A DNA stretch of 64,000 nt from positions 1 to 64,000 of the forward strand of contig JAZNTW010000013.1 of NCBI GenBank assembly GCA_045591925.1. The letters run 5' to 3'. The position numbers were made by a program, and so were the translations under genes. Position 1 is the first letter of the stretch. Every line of letters starts with the position of its first letter. This DNA is from Firm-04 sp045591925. Its GTDB lineage: Bacteria; Bacillota; Clostridia; Oscillospirales; Ruminococcaceae. Positions 41,502 through 49,777 of this stretch are shown here, one piece after another. The notes beneath the pieces were generated by a model, which saw only the letters and a list, made by a program, of their open reading frames with translations, made no database searches and was not told the DNA's origin.

Positions 41502-42065
41502 TCACTTTCCGGGGAATACTCCTGCATCCTGCATTACTTCAAGTAAATCCACCTTTTTTATAGTCCAGTGTGTCCGTGTCAACTCAAACAAGTGCATAGC
41601 AAGATCGGCCAAGTTATCCTTCAGAAAGGAAAACGGAATAGGGAAAAATCTCTGGAAATACACCTTGACACCGTTGTCTTGATCTCTGACATCCTTAATA
41701 AAAGCAAATAATGCTTGCTGTTCCTCAGTCCCATCACGTTCCATTGCGATAATTGCAGGCAGTTTTTTTATTTTTTCAACGACCTCATCTGACCAACCGC
41801 AGAACTCGTTTTTTACCTCATCAGTTATGTACTCGGTCAGAGCACGGGATTTATCCACTAGGATGTAGTCCTTTTCAAAAGGGTCATATCCTATTATCAG
41901 GTTGAAGTACCTTGGACGGGATGCGGTCTTGGTTCCGTCCGAAAGAAACAGATTTATTGTTGGAGAAAATGAATCAGTGTATCCAACTGCAATTCCGTCC
42001 CCTTCGGCATGAACAGAGAACGATGTCGGAACAGCATCTTCTTTTTTCACGATGACATTACTCAT
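41502..42065 (-). CDS. GIAVG-motif protein, paralogue of the 222-aa protein, 187 aa
   Basis: Begins MSNVIVKKEDAVPTSFSVHA, then EGDGIAVGY (24-29), which corresponds to residues 1-34 of the 222-aa protein. Its last 30 residues (LTRTHWTIKKVDLLEVMQDA, then GVFPGK) also match that protein's end. The middle 110 residues are helical and acidic with no recognised fold (KNEFCGWSDEVVEKIKKLPA). The 5' end overlaps the 298-aa gene by 8 nt. It is probably a subunit of the same assembly. No known family. Confidence 0.7.
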   Translation of the reverse strand: MSNVIVKKEDAVPTSFSVHAEGDGIAVGYTDSFSPTINLFLSDGTKTASRPRYFNLIIGYDPFEKDYILVDKSRALTEYITDEVKNEFCGWSDEVVEKIKKLPAIIAMERDGTEEQQALFAFIKDVRDQDNGVKVYFQRFFPIPFSFLKDNLADLAMHLFELTRTHWTIKKVDLLEVMQDAGVFPGK

Positions 42066-42954
42066 CCTTATTTTCCCGCCTTCCTATTACAAGCCCGCCA
42101 AACACCTGTCCGATAGCGACACCGTTATCCTTTGCCACAATATTAAACTGAGCTACTGATTGCTGCTGTGTGGTTGGGTCAGTAAATGGGGCTTCATAAA
42201 CTTCCACTCGTGGTTGCTCTTCCGCATTCACTTCTTCCGCTTCAACTACATCGTTCTCAGGTTTGTTCATTTCTTTCGTCTGCTCCTCCACAATGATCTC
42301 ATTCTTCACTGTGAGCTTCTGCGATCTTTGGGTGCCGATATCTGTTGTGATTATTCGCGGACTGTTATCACCGGCTTCCTTAGTCCAGGTCTCATATGTA
42401 TCAGCTCCTTCTTTAGTGTCTGGATGGCTGAGCAGAATATTATTCCAAACTGAAAGCAGAAAGTTTTGAAGTACGATTTCCCTGACGGTATCAAGCTGTG
42501 CTTTGCTTACAATTTGACTGCCGATATCGAACTCACCGTCAATACTGTCATCTTCAAGTATGAGGTCAATCATTCCAGCTACAAGAAGTGCCATTGATGA
42601 CTGGCTGAGATCAAGATACTTCTGACAGAACTTGTCCATCTCACACAGTACCGTTCCTTTCTCATTTCTAATCCGTAAATTCAGTCCATTCTTATAAGTA
42701 ACATTATCAAATGGAAGATAACTAGGACTGTTAGGTGGACTGCCTGCCAAATATTTAGAGAAATATGATGCGAGCGTCTTGGGCTTGTTGGCTTGGTATG
42801 CCGGATTAGCTAATTTCAGAAGATCCCGGAGCATATTTGGCTTGGTAACACCGTCTTTGCTGTCTCCGTACTCTTGCTGTGTGGTCAATGTCTGATTTCC
42901 AGAACGCAACAACAGCAGTAAAAATGTATTGCCCCTTAATCGATTCAAAGCCAA
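42058..42954 (-). CDS. GIAVG-motif protein, first gene of the ATPase operon, 298 aa
   Basis: Starts with TTG at 42954 behind AAAGGTG. The first 200 residues are helical (FLLLLLRSGNQTLTTQQEYG at the start, LILEDDSIDGEFDIGSQIVS later). There is an acidic, low-complexity linker (about 215-255, EEQTKEMNKPENDVVEAEEV), and the chain ends in FNIVAKDNGVAIG then QVFGGLVIGR (residues 270-291). Thus the shared GIAVG segment sits at the C-terminus here but at the N-terminus in the two following proteins. A long linker ending in a short beta-prone tail is the pattern of effector proteins that assemble through peptide motifs. The body has no family I recognise. Confidence 0.7.
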   Translation of the reverse strand: MALNRLRGNTFLLLLLRSGNQTLTTQQEYGDSKDGVTKPNMLRDLLKLANPAYQANKPKTLASYFSKYLAGSPPNSPSYLPFDNVTYKNGLNLRIRNEKGTVLCEMDKFCQKYLDLSQSSMALLVAGMIDLILEDDSIDGEFDIGSQIVSKAQLDTVREIVLQNFLLSVWNNILLSHPDTKEGADTYETWTKEAGDNSPRIITTDIGTQRSQKLTVKNEIIVEEQTKEMNKPENDVVEAEEVNAEEQPRVEVYEAPFTDPTTQQQSVAQFNIVAKDNGVAIGQVFGGLVIGRRENKDE

Positions 42955-43027
42955 TCACACCTTTCAACTAAATAAACAGAATAAACTGCATAAATCACAT
43001 TGCAATAAACTCAATCAATGATTTAAT

Positions 43028-43064
43028 AGCTTCAGAGAAGAAAACCTCTGAGGCTATTTTTATT
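43028..43064 (+). terminator. Terminator, plus strand
   Basis: AGCTTCAGAG (43028-43037) pairs with CTCTGAGGCT (43046-43055), followed by ATTTTTATT. No plus-strand gene lies upstream, so it could mark the left border of the prophage or stop read-through into the phage operon. Confidence 0.6.
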
Positions 43065-43141
43065 GCCTCAGCTGTCTCTTTCATTATATCACAGTCTCAG
43101 GGAAAAAGCCAGAGGCAAATCAGAAAAAAGGAGAAAATATT

Positions 43142-43897
43142 ATGAACATTGTTATTAACGGCACAGTTGCTCAGCCCCACATTTACATCTGCAGCCCCCT
43201 CCGCCCCGTTTCCACCGGCTCGATTCTCCGCGCCAACGAGCTGATCGACAATCTGAAGCTCGCCAAGGACACCTGCACCTTCGCAGCCCTCCGCGGCTGT
43301 GATCCGGTCGCACCACACCTCTTCTACCCGCAGTTCCTGAACGATGAGGACGAGGTTGAGCGTGCGCTCGGCATGGAGCTGGGGCTTAAGGCTCTGAGAA
43401 GCTGTGACGAGCTTTGGATCATTTCTCCCCGCATCAGCAGCGGCATGAGCGCCGAGATCAAGGAAGCACAGAAGTGCGGGATAAAAGTTCTTGTGTTCAC
43501 TGCCGCCGGATTCCGTAAGTACACCGGCAACGGCGATATGACCGACAACTGCTACGCTGATACCGCAGACGGCGTGATTGATCAGAAGAAAGAACCCAGA
43601 ACGCTTCGTGACCTGATTTCGGCGGTTGATGCACATAAAGGTACAAAAAAGAACTTGCTTGCATCCTACGATGACGGTGATCTGAAAATGGAAGTATACA
43701 GTGAAGGAACTGTTGCTGCGAGAAGGCATAACCGCAGAACCTCCTTCAAACTTGCCAACTGCACCGATTATCAGTATCACTCTGCTGTTGTGGAGGACGG
43801 GGGTGCAACACCTACACACATCGATGCTGAGACATTTCTGGACGAGCAATGGGAAATTCGTCTTTTAATGGAGGCTGAAGACCGTTTCGTGAAGTAA
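43142..43897 (+). CDS. DUF7768 (formerly DUF4406-like) phage protein, 251 aa
   Basis: The N-terminal 120 residues have the nucleoside 2-deoxyribosyltransferase-like Rossmann build: HIYICSPLRPVSTGSILRAN, then PVAPHLFYPQFL, LRSCDELWIISPRISSGMSA and IKEAQKCGIKVLVF. This is the DUF7768 family, typical of early regions of Firmicutes phages and islands. The C-terminal half (about 165-251) is basic, with no known domain. Good site (AAAAGGAG). Start of the GC-richer prophage module. A role in nucleotide salvage or degradation is possible, but its active-site residues are not certain. Confidence 0.8.
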   Translation: MNIVINGTVAQPHIYICSPLRPVSTGSILRANELIDNLKLAKDTCTFAALRGCDPVAPHLFYPQFLNDEDEVERALGMELGLKALRSCDELWIISPRISSGMSAEIKEAQKCGIKVLVFTAAGFRKYTGNGDMTDNCYADTADGVIDQKKEPRTLRDLISAVDAHKGTKKNLLASYDDGDLKMEVYSEGTVAARRHNRRTSFKLANCTDYQYHSAVVEDGGATPTHIDAETFLDEQWEIRLLMEAEDRFVK

Positions 43898-44130
43898 GAA
43901 TCAGATTATAAACCAATTACAATATTACATTTGTTAGTCAGGGCGCGCACTGGCGGACAGATGCTCATAACGGAAACAACCAAGACAGCCTGTGGTCTGC
44001 ATAGACCATATCAGGTGTAATGGGTGTATCCGTGTGTACATCTGCTGCCTGCGTGCCCTTTTGTTATGGGGTAGCAGTCTGCGCTGTGGGCATCTGCCGC
44101 TTAGTGTGTTCCTTGCAGAAAGGAACGATT
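43898..44130 (+). other. Long leader before the sigma-like gene
   Basis: A 233-nt non-coding gap with a small hairpin TGGTCT-GCAT-AGACCA at about 43991-44008 and runs rich in TGTG/CTGC. No conserved promoter is obvious, so the gene may be read from upstream. Confidence 0.4.
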
Positions 44131-44862
44131 ATGGAAAACATGAATATTGCTCAGAACGCTGCTGCACTCCCTGTCATCACCGATAAGACTACGCTCGGTG
44201 AGTTGCTTGCTATGCTCGCCCTCGGTGAGAAGCCCCCTGTGCCGACACCGAGAGAGCTGTTCGAGACGCTCGGCACACCGATTGCCGACATGAACGACTG
44301 CATTCTCTTCAGCAATGGCTTTGCAATCTACCAGAACTGTACTGGGCGCACTGTTGTCTGGCTCCCGTACTGCACGAGCTTCACCTACTATTTTAATAAG
44401 TTGCGAGATGCAGAAAAGGACACACTCTCTGAGAACTATGAACTGCCGGAAGGATTCTTGGAGACGCAGCCGTGGGTGATCGCAGTGACGCTGATTGGGG
44501 ATTACCGCATTGAGCGCAACAGCATGAATCGCACAGGCAGCCGCAAGGATACAGTTGATCTTGCAAGCAAGGACAAGGGCGACAAGGACGGCGAAATGGA
44601 AGAGATCATCGCCGATCCGTTCCGCAGAGCGTTCAACTGGTATGACGGTCACATGGGTGAGAATCCGCAGGATGCTGTTGAGCGCCGTGAGACCAGAGAA
44701 GAAATGCTGGCAGCAATGACGGACAAGCAGAGAGAAGTATTCATTATGTATTACAGAGATGGGATGACACAGGATCAGATTGCAGAGGTTATCGGTATTT
44801 CACGCCGCACTCTCAGAGAACATCTTACATGTGCTTTGGAAAGGGTGAAAAAATTTTTTTGA
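44131..44862 (+). CDS. Phage sigma-factor-like protein, 243 aa
   Basis: The C-terminal 60 residues are a sigma-70 region 4 helix-turn-helix: REEMLAAMTDKQREVFIMYY, then RDGMTQDQIAEVIGISRRTL, then REHLTCALERVKKFF. The first 150 residues are specific for this phage group, with YCTSFTYYFNKL and WVIAVTLIGDYRIERN. Such proteins are common late-gene regulators or sigma-like factors in clostridial prophages. Start at 44131 with AAAGGAACG; the open frame from 44020 is rejected. The stop is followed within 5 nt by the hairpin motif at 44867, which also lies beside the HNH gene. Confidence 0.8.
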   Translation: MENMNIAQNAAALPVITDKTTLGELLAMLALGEKPPVPTPRELFETLGTPIADMNDCILFSNGFAIYQNCTGRTVVWLPYCTSFTYYFNKLRDAEKDTLSENYELPEGFLETQPWVIAVTLIGDYRIERNSMNRTGSRKDTVDLASKDKGDKDGEMEEIIADPFRRAFNWYDGHMGENPQDAVERRETREEMLAAMTDKQREVFIMYYRDGMTQDQIAEVIGISRRTLREHLTCALERVKKFF

Positions 44863-44866
44863 AGTA

Positions 44867-44910
44867 GACCCGCCATTTAGCCCTCTCCCACGACAATATA
44901 TGAGAGGGCT
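44867..44910 (+). ncRNA. Conserved hairpin motif, copy 1
   Basis: Starts GACCCGCCATTTAG (44867), then stem AGCCCTCTC/GAGAGGGCT (44879-44887 with 44902-44910) around loop CCACGACAATATAT. A second copy at 57365 has the same 5' flank and loop, while the stem differs but still pairs. That conservation with changed pairs suggests a functional RNA element in the 5' leader of the next gene. Confidence 0.6.
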
Positions 44911-45003
44911 TGAAAAAACCTCCAACGAAAGAACGGCTGCGGCAGATACTGTGGCCGTTCTCTATTACATTGGTCGCAAGACCAAAACAGAAAGGAAATG
45001 CTT

Positions 45004-45402
45004 ATGCCTATTGAAAACAGAGTCCCGAAGAACCGCTACAACGGCAGCGGCACCAACACCGAGAGCCGTAAGGCGCAGCAGACCGCAGGCACGGCTGACC
45101 GCAAGCCGGACACGCTGAAGAAGATCGAGGCGGAGATGGACAAGCGTGCTGCTGACATCGCAATCACCGTCAGCGATATGTTCAAGTTCATGGCGATGAC
45201 GGCTGCAATGCTCCCGAACATGGAGCTGGATACCGGCCTCTTCCGCTTGAAGGTCGATGATGGCGGCATCTTCTTCGAGATCAACCATCCGTTCCGCAAG
45301 CGTAAGGAGCGTGACACCAGCGAGGACTGCGATGGCTGCACAGAGGAGCCGGACAACGATGACGATGATGAGGAGGAGGGACTGATTTATGACGGAGACT
45401 GA
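45004..45402 (+). CDS. Phage protein, 132 aa
   Basis: A hydrophilic protein with a Gly/Ser/Thr-rich N-terminus (NRYNGSGTNTESRKAQQ), a helical middle (KKIEAEMDKRAADIAITVSD) and an acidic tail (CTEEPDNDDDDEEEGL). No family recognised. The start at 45004 is preferred over 44998 because of the AAAGGA site distance. It overlaps the next gene by 14 nt. It belongs to the module between sigma-like protein and DUF2800, where small accessory proteins of unknown role are common. Confidence 0.7.
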   Translation: MPIENRVPKNRYNGSGTNTESRKAQQTAGTADRKPDTLKKIEAEMDKRAADIAITVSDMFKFMAMTAAMLPNMELDTGLFRLKVDDGGIFFEINHPFRKRKERDTSEDCDGCTEEPDNDDDDEEEGLIYDGD

Positions 45403-45883
45403 AAAGAAATTCCCTGTGCCGGGACCGGTTCCCGTGGACGCAAAGAAGCTGATTGACGGGCTCGGTACGATCTTCGGCGGTGTCATCCAGCTTCTGGCAG
45501 CAATGGAGCCGAACATGGCAAAGGAGCTGGCTGACATGGCGATCAACGGTATGCCAAAGGAGACTGCGCCGGAGGAAATCAATCCGGATGACTTCGAGGA
45601 GATCATTTCTGCCGATGATCTGCCGTGGGATACTGAGCCGGAGCAGCCCGAAGAGCCGAAACCTGCAGAAAAGCCCAAGCCGAAGAAGGCTGCAAAGAAG
45701 GCGGAGCCGCCCACGGAGCTGACTACCGATGACCTGATCCGTGTGGTGACGCAGAAGATCAAGCAAAACCGCGCCAACAAGGAAAAGGTGCTGGCATTGC
45801 TGAAATCCTACGGAGCAGCGAAAGTCAGCGATATTCCTGCGGACAAGTACGAGGCGTTCCTCACTGACCTGTCGCAGCTCTGA
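45389..45883 (+). CDS. Phage protein with C-terminal helical domain, 164 aa
   Basis: A soluble protein with a helical N-terminus (AKKLIDGLGTIFGGVIQLLA), a Pro/Glu/Lys-rich hinge (about 90-120, EPKPAEKPKPKKAAKKAEPP), and a C-terminal domain DLIRVVTQKIKQNRANKEKV, then LALLKSYGAAKVSDIPADKY. This C-terminal block recurs at the end of many phage proteins of this type and may bind a partner. Function unknown. It overlaps the preceding gene and lies 14 nt before the DUF2800 gene. Confidence 0.7.
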   Translation: MTETEKKFPVPGPVPVDAKKLIDGLGTIFGGVIQLLAAMEPNMAKELADMAINGMPKETAPEEINPDDFEEIISADDLPWDTEPEQPEEPKPAEKPKPKKAAKKAEPPTELTTDDLIRVVTQKIKQNRANKEKVLALLKSYGAAKVSDIPADKYEAFLTDLSQL

Positions 45884-45897
45884 TCGGAGGTGGCACC

Positions 45898-47145
45898 ATG
45901 CCGGATGTTCATGCGCTGTTGAGCGCATCCAGTTCCAAGCAGTGGCTGCACTGTCCGCCGTCGGTACGCCTGCAGGAGAACTTTCCGAATGAAAGCTCCG
46001 TCTACGCCGAGGAAGGCACATTCGCTCATGAGGTCTGCGAATACAAGCTTTGCAAGTATCTGAAGGAGCGTGTGAAGCGTCCGCAGTCCGAGGAATACGA
46101 CACAGAGGAAATTGAGCAGATCACCGATGTGTACGCAGAGTTCGTCATTTCTATCATCGAGCAGATGAAGGAGAATGGCTGTGAACCTCTTGCTTTTGTG
46201 GAGGAGCGTGTAGATTACAGCCACATCGCCCCTTCCGGCTTCGGTACTGCGGATATGCTTATTATCGGCAAGGATGAGCAGGGGCGCGGAATCCTTCATG
46301 TATGTGATTTCAAGACGGGTGCCGGAGTCTTTGTTGACGCTGACCACAACAGTCAGATGATGCTCTACGCGATCGGGGCTTTAGCCGCCTATGGCTTTTT
46401 GTATGATATCGAGATCGTGCGTATGAGCATTATCCAGCCCCGTCTTGATAATATCAGCACATTCGAGTGCAGCAGACAGGAACTTGAGGACTGGGGCGAG
46501 AGTATCAAGCCCATTGCGAAACTTGCCTACGAGGGCAAAGGCGAACAGCATCCCGGCGACTGGTGCCGCTTCTGCCGTGCAAAGCCTGTCTGCAAGGCGT
46601 GCGCCGATGAAGCACTGGCTCTCTGCCGGGAGGATTTCCTTGATCTTGATGCCGGAGCATTCGATGATACCGCAGAGGAATCGGATATGACTGCTCCCTA
46701 TGAAGCGGACACACAGACCGCCGTTTTCAAGCAGCCGGGACTGATTCCTATCAGTGAGCTTGCAGAGATTCTTCCGACGCTGAACAGGATTTCCTCTTGG
46801 ATCGAGGCGGTATTCGCATTCGTATCCTCCGAGGCGATCAATCACGGTGTACCGATTCCTGGCTATAAGGTGGTCGAAGGGCGCAGCAAGCGTGTATTCA
46901 CAGATACAAAAGCTGTGGTGGATACCGCTGTACAGAACGGCTACACCGACCTATACAAGCAGACGCTCATCACGCTGACGGAATTTGAAAAGATGATGGG
47001 CAAGAAAAAGTTCAACGAGCTGCTCGGTGAGTATGTCGCCAAACCGCCTGGAAAGCTGGCGCTGGTGCCGGAGAGCGATCCGAGAGAACCCGTTGATCTC
47101 TCAACACCTGGTCAGGAGTTTTCCGTCCTGCCTGACGAACAATAA
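45898..47145 (+). CDS. DUF2800 protein (Cas4/RecB-like nuclease fold), 415 aa
   Basis: DUF2800 is a PD-(D/E)xK nuclease family of phages. Seen here: SASSSKQWLHCPPSVRLQEN at the N-terminus, GTFAHEVCEYKL, GTADMLII and LHVCDFKTGAGVFVDADHN. These carry the H, D and K of the nuclease core. A later Cys set, WCRFCRAKPVCKACADE, probably holds an iron-sulfur cluster as in Cas4/AddB. GGAGGTGGCACC precedes the ATG. It is followed by a DUF2815 ssDNA-binding gene and a DNA polymerase, a standard order in these prophages. Probably an exonuclease of phage recombination or replication. Confidence 0.88.
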   Translation: MPDVHALLSASSSKQWLHCPPSVRLQENFPNESSVYAEEGTFAHEVCEYKLCKYLKERVKRPQSEEYDTEEIEQITDVYAEFVISIIEQMKENGCEPLAFVEERVDYSHIAPSGFGTADMLIIGKDEQGRGILHVCDFKTGAGVFVDADHNSQMMLYAIGALAAYGFLYDIEIVRMSIIQPRLDNISTFECSRQELEDWGESIKPIAKLAYEGKGEQHPGDWCRFCRAKPVCKACADEALALCREDFLDLDAGAFDDTAEESDMTAPYEADTQTAVFKQPGLIPISELAEILPTLNRISSWIEAVFAFVSSEAINHGVPIPGYKVVEGRSKRVFTDTKAVVDTAVQNGYTDLYKQTLITLTEFEKMMGKKKFNELLGEYVAKPPGKLALVPESDPREPVDLSTPGQEFSVLPDEQ

Positions 47146-47165
47146 CACATTTTGGAGGTATTTCA

Positions 47166-47750
47166 ATGGCAACTACGAACAATACAGCACCCGCAACGAA
47201 GGTCATCGTCCCGTGCCGCATCTCCTTCGCAAACATCTGGGAGGCACGCAGCATCAACGGCAGCGAGGAGAAGTATTCCGTTTCTCTGCTGATTCCGAAG
47301 GATGACAAGGCAACGCTCGCCAAGATCAAGAAGGCGATCGAGGCCGCAAAGGAGGCGGCGAAGGAGAAGAAGTGGGGCGGCAAGATTCCGCCGAACCTCA
47401 AGCTGCCGATGCATGACGGCGACATCGACCGCCCCGATGACGAGAACTACGCCGGTCACTTCTTCTTCAATGCAACAAGCAAGGATGCCCCGCAGATCGT
47501 TGACCGTCATGTTCAGCCGATTCTTGATCCGATGGAGTGCGGCAGCGGCGACTACTGCAATGTGTCCGTCAACTTCTACGGCTTTGCGGCATCCGGCAAC
47601 AAGGGCATTGCAGCAGGGCTCCAGAACATCCAGCTTGTGCGTCACGGCGAGCGTCTTGCAGGCAGACCGACTGCGGCATCCGACTTCGTGGAGGTCGAGG
47701 GTGACGATGCAGACGATTTTGACGATGACGATATGGATTTCCTGAACTAA
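47166..47750 (+). CDS. DUF2815 single-stranded DNA-binding protein, 194 aa
   Basis: The DUF2815 family is thought to be the ssDNA-binding (Gp2.5-like OB-fold) protein of these phages. Conserved blocks are PCRISFANIWEARSINGSEE, then KYSVSLLIPKDD and CGSGDYCNVSVNFYGF, then NKGIAAGLQNIQLVRHGE. The C-terminus is extremely acidic and ends DDDDMDFLN, similar to the SSB acidic tip that recruits replication partners. GGAGG site. It lies between the nuclease and the polymerase, so it is part of the replisome. Confidence 0.88.
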   Translation: MATTNNTAPATKVIVPCRISFANIWEARSINGSEEKYSVSLLIPKDDKATLAKIKKAIEAAKEAAKEKKWGGKIPPNLKLPMHDGDIDRPDDENYAGHFFFNATSKDAPQIVDRHVQPILDPMECGSGDYCNVSVNFYGFAASGNKGIAAGLQNIQLVRHGERLAGRPTAASDFVEVEGDDADDFDDDDMDFLN

Positions 47751-47809
47751 GGCACAAGGGAGAGGCTATGTTCTCTCCCTTTTACATACACAAACAGGTG
47801 GTGATTCTA

Positions 47810-49765
47810 TTGAGCAGACGTGTACTTTCTATCGACCTTGAGACCTACAGTGATGTTGACCTCCCGAACTGCGGCGTGTACCGCTATGTTGAGGGAGATT
47901 TTCATATTCTGCTGTTCGCCTACGCCTTTGACGATGAGGAGACAAAATGCGTGGATATGGCTTGCGGGGAGCAGCTCCCGGCAGAGGTCGTAGACGCCAT
48001 ACACAATGAAAATATCATCAAATCTGCGTGGAATGCACAGTTCGAGCGTATCTGTCTTTCAAAGTATTTCGGTACACAGCTTTCTCCGGATGCATGGCAA
48101 TGCACGATGGTGTGGGCGGCATCGCTCTCCCTCCCGCTGAAGCTGGCAACGGCGGCGCAGGCTCTGAAAACTGCACAGCAGAAGGATGCTGTCGGTGAAC
48201 GGCTGATCCGGTACTTCTCCATTCCCTGCAAGCCGACGAAAGCCAATGGCGGCAGAACCCGAAATCTTCCGGAACACGCTCCCGATGACTGGAAGCTGTT
48301 CAAAAGCTACTGTATTCAGGATGTGGAAACAGAAAGGGATATCCGCCGGAGACTTGAAAAGTTTCCGCTGATGCCGCAGGAATGGGATTTTTACCACATG
48401 GATCAGCGCATCAATGACCGCGGCATCCTGATCGACAGAGAGCTTGTGCAGCAGGCGATCATCTGCAATATGGCGATGTCCGAGGAGATGACCAAGAGAG
48501 CCTACGCCCTCACTGGTCTGGAGAATCCGAATTCTGTATCTCAGTTGAAGTCATGGCTGGAAGATCGCGGCATCGAGGTAGATTCCCTCGGTAAGAAAAA
48601 TGTCGCATCACTTATCACAGACCTTGACAAGCACAGCGCTGACGGTGAAGCTCTCGACATGATGAAGCTGCGGTTGCAGATGGCGAAATCATCTGTGAAA
48701 AAATATCAGGCGGCAGAGAGATACATCTGCACAGATGGCAGAGCGCACGGTCTGTTCCAGTTCTCCGGCGCAAACCGCACGCAGCGATGGGCAGGGCGCG
48801 GCATTCAGTTACAGAATCTACCGCAGAACCATATTGCAACACTTGACGAAGCCCGTGATCTCGTGAAGCTCGGCTGCTTTGACATGATCGAGGTACTGTA
48901 CGGAAACACACCGGATATCCTGTCACAGCTTATCCGCACCATGCTGATACCGAAAGACGGCTGTGAATTCATCGTAGCTGACTTCTCTGCTATTGAAGCC
49001 CGTGTTCTTGCATGGCTTGCCGGAGAGCAATGGCGGCTGGATGCATTCAAAGCCGGACAGGACATTTACTGTGCATCGGCATCGCAGATGTTTGGTGTGC
49101 CTGTGGTGAAACACGGCATTAACGGCGAACTTCGGCAGAAAGGTAAAGTCGCAGAGCTTGCCTGCGGATACGGCGGCGGTTCCGGCGCTCTCATTTCTAT
49201 GGGCGCACTGGATATGGGACTGAAAGAGGACGAGCTGCCGGACATCATTTCAAGCTGGCGTGATGCAAATCCAGAGATCGTGAAATTCTGGTATGCTGTC
49301 GAGAAGGCAGCCATTGAGACCGTCAAGGATCACAATGACAGATCTGTCGGTCGCATCGGATTTCAGTTTTCAGCAAATACACTGTGGATCGTGCTTCCGT
49401 CAGGACGCAGGCTTGCCTACATCAAACCAAAATTACAGCCGAACCGTTTCGGTCGCATGGCACTGACCTTTGAAGGACTCGGTGCAAACAACAAATGGAC
49501 ACGCGGCGAGACCTACAGCGGAAAGCTGACGGAGAATATCACGCAGGCGACCGCCCGTGACCTTCTTGCAGAAGCAATGCGCCGGATGGAGATTGCAGGG
49601 CTTGGCATTGTCGGCCATGTGCATGATGAGGTCATTCTTGAAGTGCTGAAAGGACAATACACGGTCGATGATGTGTGCGATATCATGAACCGGAATCCGG
49701 CATGGGCGGACGGTCTGCCGCTGTCCTCTGCCGGATATACAGGCAATTATTATTTCAAGGACTAG
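47810..49765 (+). CDS. Phage family A DNA polymerase, 651 aa
   Basis: A replicative phage polymerase with a 3'-5' exonuclease domain: VLSIDLETYSDVDL has the D-x-E motif, and WNAQFERICLSKYF is the second exo block. The polymerase core has motif A VADFSAIEARVLAWLAGE and motif C GHVHDEVILEV, both with metal Asp, and ANRTQRWAGRGIQLQNLPQN. The frame is open from 47768, but AGGTGGTGATTC places the start at TTG 47810, where homologous proteins begin (about 650 aa). It belongs to the DUF2800-DUF2815-Pol set. Confidence 0.92.
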   Translation: MSRRVLSIDLETYSDVDLPNCGVYRYVEGDFHILLFAYAFDDEETKCVDMACGEQLPAEVVDAIHNENIIKSAWNAQFERICLSKYFGTQLSPDAWQCTMVWAASLSLPLKLATAAQALKTAQQKDAVGERLIRYFSIPCKPTKANGGRTRNLPEHAPDDWKLFKSYCIQDVETERDIRRRLEKFPLMPQEWDFYHMDQRINDRGILIDRELVQQAIICNMAMSEEMTKRAYALTGLENPNSVSQLKSWLEDRGIEVDSLGKKNVASLITDLDKHSADGEALDMMKLRLQMAKSSVKKYQAAERYICTDGRAHGLFQFSGANRTQRWAGRGIQLQNLPQNHIATLDEARDLVKLGCFDMIEVLYGNTPDILSQLIRTMLIPKDGCEFIVADFSAIEARVLAWLAGEQWRLDAFKAGQDIYCASASQMFGVPVVKHGINGELRQKGKVAELACGYGGGSGALISMGALDMGLKEDELPDIISSWRDANPEIVKFWYAVEKAAIETVKDHNDRSVGRIGFQFSANTLWIVLPSGRRLAYIKPKLQPNRFGRMALTFEGLGANNKWTRGETYSGKLTENITQATARDLLAEAMRRMEIAGLGIVGHVHDEVILEVLKGQYTVDDVCDIMNRNPAWADGLPLSSAGYTGNYYFKD

Positions 49766-49777
49766 GAGGATTTTTCT

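Noticed and set aside
46381..46845. Antisense frames in the GC-rich phage module
   Set aside because: Long minus-strand frames here arise from GC-rich codon bias opposite well-identified genes.
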